A DNA stretch of 64,000 nucleotides from an uncultured Winogradskyella sp. (GTDB lineage: Bacteria > Bacteroidota > Bacteroidia > Flavobacteriales > Flavobacteriaceae): the NCBI GenBank assembly GCA_913061495.1, contig CAJXVG010000002.1:1-64000 (forward strand). Reading direction: 5' to 3'. Position 1 is the stretch's first letter; each line of letters starts with the position of its first letter. The notes below the pieces were generated by a model. The model did no database searches, was not told where the DNA came from, and worked only from the letters and a program-made list of their open reading frames with translations. Made by a program: the position numbers and the translations under genes. Of the stretch, positions 57,106 through 64,000 are shown one piece after another.

Positions 57106-58095
57106 TCAGGGAATCTCATTTCCTGAAACTTTTCCTTTTTCAAAACAATCCAGATTATAGATTGTAGTTTCTGCAATATTGGTCAATGCTGTTTCGGTCA
57201 AAAAGGCTTGATGACTTGTAATTAGTACATTATTGAAAGTCATTAACCGTGCAATTACATCGTCCTGTAATATATCTTCGGAATGGTCTTCAAAAAACAA
57301 CCCTTCTTCCTCCTCATACACATCGATGCCGAAATAGCCAATTTTTTTAGACTTTAAGCCTTCGATAACCGCTTTGGTGTCGACCAGTCCTCCACGACTT
57401 GTATTGATAAGCATTACCCCTTGTTTCATCAATGAAATATGCTTTGCATCAATCAAATGTTTAGTTGAAGCTGTAAGTGGAACGTGAAGACTTATGATAT
57501 CGGACTGTTTGCAAATGGTCTCGCAATCTGTGTAGCGAACACCATATAAATTGATAAGGTTTTCATCTTCAACTATATCGTGTACAAGGATATTACAGCC
57601 AAAACCGTGTAGAATTTTAACCAATACAGCGCCTATTTTCCCTGTTCCTATTACACCTACAGTTTTTCCGTTTAAGTCGAAACCTGTAAGTCCGTTTAAA
57701 GAAAAATTTTGGTCGCGTACCCTATTGTGTGCTTTAATCAGTTTTCGGTTAAGTGCGAGTATTAAAGCCATTGTATGCTCTGCAATGGCATAAGGGGAAT
57801 AGGCAGGAACACGTGCCACTTTGATTCCAAGTTCTGATGCTTTTTTTAAATCAACGTGATTGAAACCTGCCGAACGTAATGCGATAAATTTTATGCCCAG
57901 TTTGTGTAAAATAACCAAAACTTCCGAAGAGGCATCGTCACTTGAGAAAAGTGCTATGGCCTTTGAACCTTTTGCCAATAAAGCGGTTTCCTTTGTTAGC
58001 CGAAATTCCAGAAAATTCAATTGATGTTTTCCTTTATTAGCGTTTTCAATGGAAGGCTTATCGAATTTATGTGTGCTGTATATTATTGTTTTCAT
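57106..58095 (-). CDS. 2-hydroxyacid dehydrogenase (D-lactate dehydrogenase-like)
   Basis: RSAGFNHVDLKKASELGIKVARVPAYSPYAIAEHTMALIL, VGVIGTGKIG. Confidence 0.92.
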   Translation of the reverse strand: MKTIIYSTHKFDKPSIENANKGKHQLNFLEFRLTKETALLAKGSKAIALFSSDDASSEVLVILHKLGIKFIALRSAGFNHVDLKKASELGIKVARVPAYSPYAIAEHTMALILALNRKLIKAHNRVRDQNFSLNGLTGFDLNGKTVGVIGTGKIGAVLVKILHGFGCNILVHDIVEDENLINLYGVRYTDCETICKQSDIISLHVPLTASTKHLIDAKHISLMKQGVMLINTSRGGLVDTKAVIEGLKSKKIGYFGIDVYEEEEGLFFEDHSEDILQDDVIARLMTFNNVLITSHQAFLTETALTNIAETTIYNLDCFEKGKVSGNEIP

Positions 58096-58098
58096 AAT

Positions 58099-59070
58099 TT
58101 ATGTTCCAAATAGTTCTAAGAGTTCGTGCAGTTCTTTATTGACCTGATGTTGTTTAACCACTTCACTAAAAGGGGTTAAGTGCAATTGATTGTTTAAAAT
58201 CCCAACCATTACATTCTTTTTACTTTGTAAAAGTGATTTTACGGCTTCCACCCCAAGCCTAATACCCAACATTCTATCTAAAGCTGACGGATTTCCACCT
58301 CGCTGTATATGGCCAAGCTTTGTTATGCGTAAATCGACATTGGGATTGACTTCCTTTATTTTTGAAGAAACAAGTTCGGCACCAATTTCGTCACCTTCAG
58401 AAACTACGATTAGAAAAGCATCCTCGCTATTGTAATTTTTCACTTTATTCAATAGGTTAATAAAGTCCTTACCGCTCTCTGGAATTAAAATGGCGTCCGC
58501 ACCAACCGTCAAACCAGAATGAATGCCAATATAACCCGAATCCCTTCCCATTACTTCCACGATAAATACCCGATTGTGAGATTCGGCAGTATCCCTTATT
58601 TTATCAATATTTTCAATGGCTGTGTTAACTGCGGAATCAAAACCAAGGGTGTAATCCGTACCCGAAATATCGTTGTCAATAGTTCCGGGAATCCCTATGA
58701 ATGGGATATCGCATATCTCTGAAAAAGCAAGTAATCCCTTAAATGTACCATCGCCACCAATGGCAATCAACGCGTCTATTTTGTTTGCATTTAGGGTTTG
58801 CGAGGCTTTTTTTCGACCGTCAAGTTCCAGAAAACGTTTGCTTCGCGCCGTCTTAAGAATAGTGCCACCCTTTTGGGTCAGTTTTTGTAATTCGTGTGAT
58901 TTTAATTGAACCAAGTCACCGTCTATCAATCCTTCATATCCTTTTCTAAAACCACTAACTTTTATACCAGTTGCTTCAGCCGTTTTTGCAATGGCGTACA
59001 AGGCTGAATTCATCCCTGGACTATCACCTCCAGAGGTAAATACACCTATATGTTTTATAGTATTATCCAT
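58099..59070 (-). CDS. pfkA: 6-phosphofructokinase
   Basis: TSGGDSPGMNSAL, GGDGTFKG, PGTIDNDISGTDYTLGFDSAVNT, GHIQRGGNPSALDR. Confidence 0.95.
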   Translation of the reverse strand: MDNTIKHIGVFTSGGDSPGMNSALYAIAKTAEATGIKVSGFRKGYEGLIDGDLVQLKSHELQKLTQKGGTILKTARSKRFLELDGRKKASQTLNANKIDALIAIGGDGTFKGLLAFSEICDIPFIGIPGTIDNDISGTDYTLGFDSAVNTAIENIDKIRDTAESHNRVFIVEVMGRDSGYIGIHSGLTVGADAILIPESGKDFINLLNKVKNYNSEDAFLIVVSEGDEIGAELVSSKIKEVNPNVDLRITKLGHIQRGGNPSALDRMLGIRLGVEAVKSLLQSKKNVMVGILNNQLHLTPFSEVVKQHQVNKELHELLELFGT

Positions 59071-59072
59071 AG

Positions 59073-60413
59073 TTATAAAGCTTCTTTTTTAAGAATTTCA
59101 GTCTTTTTTATACCATACAGTCTATTAAAAACCATACAAGCTGTGAGGTCACCCGTTACGTTTACAGCTGTTCTGAACATTCCCAATAGTCTTTCTACAC
59201 CAATGATAATGATGATGCCTTCGGCTGGTATACCGACACTTCCCAAAACAGAAGCGAGTATCACCACACCACCTCCGGGAATTGCAGGTGTGCCAATGGA
59301 AGCAGCAACGATGGTTACGATGACCACAATAATATTGAGCAAACTCATTTCCAAGCCATAGGCTTGGGCTATGAATAGCGTAGTTATGGTTTGATAGAGT
59401 GCAGTGCCATCCATATTGACGGTTGCACCTATGGGGATGATAAAATTGCTAATGGTCTTGTCAACCTTCAATTCTTCTTCGGCTGTTTGAAGGGAAAGTG
59501 GCATCACGGCTGCAGAGCTTGTGGTTGAAAAGGCCAATAATTGAACGTCCCTTATTTTTTTTAGGAAATGCATAGGGTTTGCTTTTCCAAGAAGCACAAT
59601 TAGTCCTAAATAGAAAATTACCAAAAGTAACAGACCGAGCAGGACGACACCAACATAATAGGTGAGACCAGAAAGAGAACTTAAACCAACACTAGAGGTA
59701 AGCTGCGCCATAAGACCGAAAACAGCAATAGGCACTAGAAGCATTGACCATTTTACTACTGTCATACAGACTTCCTGAATGGCACTTAGAAGTAGCTTTA
59801 CTGGGCGCAGTAAGGCATTTTCTAGTGATAGCACAGCTACACCAATAATGATTGTGAAAATCACGATACTCAACATTTCACCGCTAACCATAGACGCCAA
59901 GGGGTTTTCGGGAAGCAGGTTTGAGATGGCATCAGGAATTGTTTCAATTCCGAAGGAAAGCTCGGGTTCATCAGTTGAAACTGCCATAATTTCATTATGC
60001 TCTTTTAGTGATTGTTGATGAAGAAAACGACCCGGTCTAAAAATTTGGGATAGTATCGTACCTATGCTAACCGAAACTATTGTTGTGCCCAAAAAATACA
60101 GTAAAACACCACCGCCAAGTTTTTTTAGACTATCCTTATCGTTACTTACGATTCCTGTGATGATAGAAGCCACAATCAACGGAATCATAATCATTTGAAC
60201 CAGTTTCAGAAATAGTACACCAGGCAATGCCAGCCAATTCCCCGCGATATCTGCGGTTTCTTTAGAAATCCATCCATTTTGTGGGCTTAACAACAAACCA
60301 AATCCGACACCTAAAAACAAGGCAATGATTACCTTAAGCCATAAGCGACTTTCTACCAGTTTGAGAAGGTAGTGGTTAAGTGATTTTAATGATTTTATCT
60401 CAGTGTCAAACAT
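59073..60413 (-). CDS. Dicarboxylate/amino acid:cation symporter
   Basis: FSTTSSAAVMPLSLQTAEE, PIGATVNMDGTALYQ, GIPAEGIIIIIGVERLLGMFRTAVNVTGD. Confidence 0.94.
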   Translation of the reverse strand: MFDTEIKSLKSLNHYLLKLVESRLWLKVIIALFLGVGFGLLLSPQNGWISKETADIAGNWLALPGVLFLKLVQMIMIPLIVASIITGIVSNDKDSLKKLGGGVLLYFLGTTIVSVSIGTILSQIFRPGRFLHQQSLKEHNEIMAVSTDEPELSFGIETIPDAISNLLPENPLASMVSGEMLSIVIFTIIIGVAVLSLENALLRPVKLLLSAIQEVCMTVVKWSMLLVPIAVFGLMAQLTSSVGLSSLSGLTYYVGVVLLGLLLLVIFYLGLIVLLGKANPMHFLKKIRDVQLLAFSTTSSAAVMPLSLQTAEEELKVDKTISNFIIPIGATVNMDGTALYQTITTLFIAQAYGLEMSLLNIIVVIVTIVAASIGTPAIPGGGVVILASVLGSVGIPAEGIIIIIGVERLLGMFRTAVNVTGDLTACMVFNRLYGIKKTEILKKEAL

Positions 60414-60421
60414 TCTGTTGA

Positions 60422-61483
60422 TTATGCTATATTAATTTTATTATCCAGATACACTTCCTGAACAGATTGTAATATTTTCACGCCTTCACCGAAGGGCTTT
60501 TGAAATGCTTTCCTTCCCATTATCAGCCCAGAGCCGCCAGCCCTTTTATTGATAACGGCAGTTGTTACAGCTTCAACCAAATCAGACTCACCTTTGGACC
60601 CACCTCCTGAGTTAATCAGTCCTATTTTACCCATATAGCAATTAGCAACTTGTAATCGGCAAAGGTCTATGGGATGGTCTGTGGTTAGGATTTTATACAT
60701 TTCACCATCATATTTTCCAAATCCTATCTCTTTGAAACCAAAATTATTGGTGGGTAATTTTTGTTTGATGATGTCTGCTTGAATAGTAACACCCAAATGG
60801 TTTGCCTGCCCAGTTACATCGGCAGCTGCGTGATAATCTTCCTTGTTGGTTTTAAATGCCTCGTTCCGTGTATAGCACCATAAGATGGTGGCCATTCCCA
60901 GATTATGGGCTTCTTCAAAAGCTTCAGCTATTTCTTTTAGCTGTCTGTTGCTTTCTGCTGAACCGAAATAAATCGTAGCTCCTACGGCAATTGCTCCCAT
61001 ATCCCAAGCGGTTTTTACATTACCAAAGAGCGTTTGGTCATATTTATTGGGATAGGTGAGTAACTCATTATGGTTAATCTTAACGATAAAAGGGATTTTA
61101 TGGGCATACTTTCGAGCGTTCAAGCCCAATACTCCAAACGTAGATGCCACACCATTACAACCCGCTTCGATAGCAAGTTTTATAATGTTCTCAGGGTCAA
61201 AATAATCCGGGTTCTTGTAGAATGAAAAGGTTGCGCTATGCTCAATGCCTTGGTCTACTGGAAGAATACTCAAATAGCCTGTGCCACCAAGATTGCCGTG
61301 GTTGTATAATTGGTTAAGGCTTCTTATTACCTGTGGATTTCTGTTGCTATTGACAAATACTTTTTCAAGACTATTTTTACTTGGTGTCTGCAATTCATCT
61401 TTTGTGATTCTTTCACAAACGTGATTCAAGTAGAAATCAGCTTTGTCTCCTAAAAGCTCTGTGATATTTATATCTGTTTTCAT
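60422..61483 (-). CDS. Class I fructose-bisphosphate aldolase (archaeal-type, DhnA/FbaB family)
   Basis: [51 protein letters not shown]. Confidence 0.92.
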   Translation of the reverse strand: MKTDINITELLGDKADFYLNHVCERITKDELQTPSKNSLEKVFVNSNRNPQVIRSLNQLYNHGNLGGTGYLSILPVDQGIEHSATFSFYKNPDYFDPENIIKLAIEAGCNGVASTFGVLGLNARKYAHKIPFIVKINHNELLTYPNKYDQTLFGNVKTAWDMGAIAVGATIYFGSAESNRQLKEIAEAFEEAHNLGMATILWCYTRNEAFKTNKEDYHAAADVTGQANHLGVTIQADIIKQKLPTNNFGFKEIGFGKYDGEMYKILTTDHPIDLCRLQVANCYMGKIGLINSGGGSKGESDLVEAVTTAVINKRAGGSGLIMGRKAFQKPFGEGVKILQSVQEVYLDNKINIA

Positions 61484-61494
61484 TTAAAAGAGGA

Positions 61495-62508
61495 TTAATG
61501 AATTCCTAAGCTTTCATTGGTTTTGGCGATGGATTTCCCCCCATCTGTTTCAATTCCAGTTAATGCCCTAATAGCATCGATAGTTTCTGGTATTACAATG
61601 GCTTGGTTATCGACTACATAGGCATAAAAAAGTTCGTCTCCCTGCACCTTTAACATATCTTTCCATAGCGCAACTTCGTACATATCGCCCCAAGGTCTTC
61701 CCATATCTAAGAACATTTCCTTGATGGTATTGTTAGAAACCAGACCTTGGTCATATTGAATTAGTTTAATACGACTTGAAGTTTTAAAGGCATTTAGCAC
61801 TTCTTGCTTTGTCGACTGCTTTTTCAATTTCACATTCCAGTAGTGCATATGGCTTAAGGTTTGCGGTACTTTTACTGCTGCGGTGATGACATCCAATTCT
61901 GGGTCAACACTTTTAGCATCCGGACCTTGATGGCTTGGAATATCTTTTTCGGGAACCATCGTATTCATAATACCACCTAAATGACTTTCCCAAGGGTCTG
62001 TAGCTCTTCTTAAAAGTGTACCTCTGGCATAATCCAATAAATCGGCTCTTTTTAAAGCGGTCAAGGTTCTTAAAATAGACGTAGTATTACAGGAAACTAC
62101 TCTTGTTGCATTCAAGTTTAGAGCGGATTTGTAATTATTTTCTGCACTAAAGGAATGCCCTGTAGTTTCGTGTTTTTCGCCACCGTGTAGAATAAATTTG
62201 ATGTTTTGCTCCTTGTAGATAACGACATTCTGAGCGGCAATTTTTTTTGGCGTACAGTCCACAACAAGGTCTGATTTCTTTAAAAGTTCCTGCATATTGC
62301 CTTTAACAGAAATCCCTTCAGATTTCATATTATCAGCTGCATCTTGAGTTGCTGCGTATATGTTGTAATTCTTTCTTACTGCATTTTGAATGCGCCAATC
62401 GCTGATGATATCGCAAACGCCCGAAAGCTTCATATCATCTTGTAAATTGATGGCATCTGCCACCCTTTTTCCTATGACTCCGTATCCTATAACTCCTACT
62501 TTTTTCAT
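61495..62508 (-). CDS. Type II (archaeal-type) glyceraldehyde-3-phosphate dehydrogenase
   Basis: VGVIGYGVIGKRVADAI, VVSCNTTSILRTLTAL, DVITAAVKVPQTLSHMHYWNVKLKK. Confidence 0.93.
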   Translation of the reverse strand: MKKVGVIGYGVIGKRVADAINLQDDMKLSGVCDIISDWRIQNAVRKNYNIYAATQDAADNMKSEGISVKGNMQELLKKSDLVVDCTPKKIAAQNVVIYKEQNIKFILHGGEKHETTGHSFSAENNYKSALNLNATRVVSCNTTSILRTLTALKRADLLDYARGTLLRRATDPWESHLGGIMNTMVPEKDIPSHQGPDAKSVDPELDVITAAVKVPQTLSHMHYWNVKLKKQSTKQEVLNAFKTSSRIKLIQYDQGLVSNNTIKEMFLDMGRPWGDMYEVALWKDMLKVQGDELFYAYVVDNQAIVIPETIDAIRALTGIETDGGKSIAKTNESLGIH

Positions 62509-62528
62509 ATAAATTTTGTTTTAATTAG

Positions 62529-63884
62529 TTATTCTTCTGTGTTGTCGACTAATGATTTGGGTTTGAAATTTCGAATAATTAGGCGGTTGCTTTTTTCATA
62601 AGTGAAATAGCTAACCGCCCAATTAAAACCAACCATCAATCTATTTCTAAATCCACTTATAGATAACAAGTGTACAATTGACCATAGCAACCAAGCGAAA
62701 TAACCAGCAAATTTGAATTTGCCTAAATCGGCAACAGCCTTTCGTTTTCCTACTGTGGCCAATGAACCTTTGTCTTTGTATTCAAAAGGTTTTACGCCTT
62801 CATCCTTAATAATTTTCAATAATACATTACCTAAATATTTGCCTTGCTGGATTGCTGTTTGGGCTACTTGTGGATGCCCTTTGGGTGTGTCTGTAGTAAT
62901 CATTGCCGCTATATCTCCCACGGCAAAAATATTTTTGTAGCCTTCTACCATTAAAAACGAGTCAGTTTTTAAGCGGTTACCCCAAACCAGGTGTTTTTCA
63001 TCTATACCTTTGGGGAATTGTCCTTTTACACCTGCCGTCCAGATGAGGTTTCTTGCTAAAATTTTCTTTCCGCTTTTCGTAGTAACCTCTGAACCGTCAT
63101 AATCACTTACCGACTCGTTGAATAGTACTTTTACATTTAAGTCTTTCAGATACTTTAAAGTTTTTGATGATGCTTTGTCTGACATTGTGCTTAACAACTC
63201 GTCAATAGCTTCTATCAAATAAATGTTCATTATGGAAGCAGGGTATTCTGGGTAATCCTTCGGTAGAATGTATTTGCAAAATTCAGCCAAAGCTCCTGCC
63301 ATTTCTACACCAGCGGGACCACCTCCAACAATAACGAAATTTGTTAGGGAATCACGTTCATCATCATCGCAGGTAATGGCTGCTTGTTCTAAGTTTTGCA
63401 GCATCATATGGCGAATGTTGAGGGAATCACGAATATCCTTCATCCCTAAGCTGTTTTGGGCTACGGAATCCATTCCGAAAAAATTTGTGGTCGTACCCGT
63501 TGCCAATACGAGATAGTCGTAGTGGACTTTTCCTTTGGTAGTTGTTAATGTATTTGATGAGGGTTGAATTTCCTCGACTTCCGCCAAGCGGAACACTACA
63601 TTTTTATATCCCTTAAATTGTTTTCTAAATGGAAACACAATGCTGTCTGGCTCCAAAGCACTTGTTGCCACTTGATAGAATAAAGGTTGAAATTGATGGA
63701 AGTTGTTTTTATCGAACAATACAACTTGTACTTCTTTATGTTTCAATTTTTCTACCAATGCCAGACCAGCAAAACCACCACCAATGATAACTACGCGAGG
63801 TAGGTCAGAATCTGGAAGGCAGATATCATCCGTTACCTTGCAAGCAGATGACATTATTTTCTTATGTTGGTGGCTATCTTTCAT
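62529..63884 (-). CDS. NAD(P)/FAD-dependent oxidoreductase (NDH-2)
   Basis: VVIIGGGFAGLALVEKL, FVIVGGGPAGVEMAGALAE, NIFAVGDIA. Confidence 0.93.
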   Translation of the reverse strand: MKDSHQHKKIMSSACKVTDDICLPDSDLPRVVIIGGGFAGLALVEKLKHKEVQVVLFDKNNFHQFQPLFYQVATSALEPDSIVFPFRKQFKGYKNVVFRLAEVEEIQPSSNTLTTTKGKVHYDYLVLATGTTTNFFGMDSVAQNSLGMKDIRDSLNIRHMMLQNLEQAAITCDDDERDSLTNFVIVGGGPAGVEMAGALAEFCKYILPKDYPEYPASIMNIYLIEAIDELLSTMSDKASSKTLKYLKDLNVKVLFNESVSDYDGSEVTTKSGKKILARNLIWTAGVKGQFPKGIDEKHLVWGNRLKTDSFLMVEGYKNIFAVGDIAAMITTDTPKGHPQVAQTAIQQGKYLGNVLLKIIKDEGVKPFEYKDKGSLATVGKRKAVADLGKFKFAGYFAWLLWSIVHLLSISGFRNRLMVGFNWAVSYFTYEKSNRLIIRNFKPKSLVDNTEE

Positions 63885-63906
63885 TTGTTAGTTGTTCATA
63901 TTTCAT

Positions 63907-64000
63907 TCACCCTTCATCTTTACCTCTTGCAATAAGTACCGAGCACTTGGCGTGGGTGGCTAAATATTGGGAAACAGAGCCTAAAAGTAAGCGCGACAAC
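63907..64000 (-). CDS. Universal stress protein, C-terminal fragment (truncated by window edge)
   Basis: Reverse strand reads LSRLLLGSVSQYLATHAKCSVLIARGKDEG*. Confidence 0.75.
   Translation of the reverse strand, partial: LSRLLLGSVSQYLATHAKCSVLIARGKDEG

Larger units (their letters stand above)
13486..64000. mobile_element. Putative integrative/conjugative-type element integrated near tRNA-Leu; right end outside window, left boundary approximate
   Basis: tRNA-adjacent start; ParB-like, DUF932, ssb, RadC/JAB, BtgA/BfmA-like, relaxase and VirD4-like genes with metal-resistance and metabolic cargo. Confidence 0.75.

Noticed and set aside
1-64000. CRISPR arrays
   Set aside because: No regularly spaced identical repeats with unique spacers seen by eye on either strand

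Overview
Flavobacteria-like (Bacteroidota) contig. Bases 1-29 are an untrimmed Nextera/Tn5 adapter, so base 1 is an assembly edge. About 30-13,400 looks like ordinary chromosome: OM beta-barrel, ruvC, HemW-like, cyclase, DUF4230, MmcQ/YjbR, PhnA-like, DUF1272, STAS, DUF4407, BlaR1/BlaI-like pair, M28 and M20 peptidases. A tRNA-Leu(TAG) at 13,486-13,567, preceded by a truncated tRNA-Leu copy, appears to mark the left edge of a large integrative/conjugative-type element that runs past the right end of the window. The element carries: (i) ParB-like and DUF932 maintenance genes behind a duplicated ~140 bp structured leader; (ii) a heavy-metal block of two RND systems (one a CusA-TolC fusion), CDF transporters, a Fur-family regulator and a Zn/Cd-type P-ATPase; (iii) a 34.2-40.8 kb cargo/defence-like islet bracketed by imperfect direct repeats whose bulged hairpins are conserved in structure: a PD-(D/E)XK-like protein plus partner, an AbiEi/AbiEii-like pair behind a near-perfect operator-like palindrome, and an uncharacterised three-gene operon ending in a UPF0489/arginase-like protein; (iv) a ~0.5 kb hairpin-rich noncoding region, then ssb, a RadC/JAB gene, a candidate oriT, a BtgA/BfmA-like accessory gene, a relaxase and a VirD4-like coupling protein; (v) an ~18 kb co-directional minus-strand block with an MFS transporter, CopB-type Cu ATPase and a mobile metabolic/stress module (PRPP synthetase, AMP/thymidine phosphorylase, beta-CASP MBL, ATP-cone-nuclease fusion, USPs, SDR, D-LDH, PFK, symporter, archaeal-type class I FBA, type II GAPDH, NDH-2). 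Best candidates for undescribed biology are the repeat-bracketed islet with its three-gene operon, the multi-hairpin noncoding region at 41.0-41.4 kb, and the ATP-cone nuclease/nucleotide module. Product calls are from reading protein sequence by eye; no database search was run.
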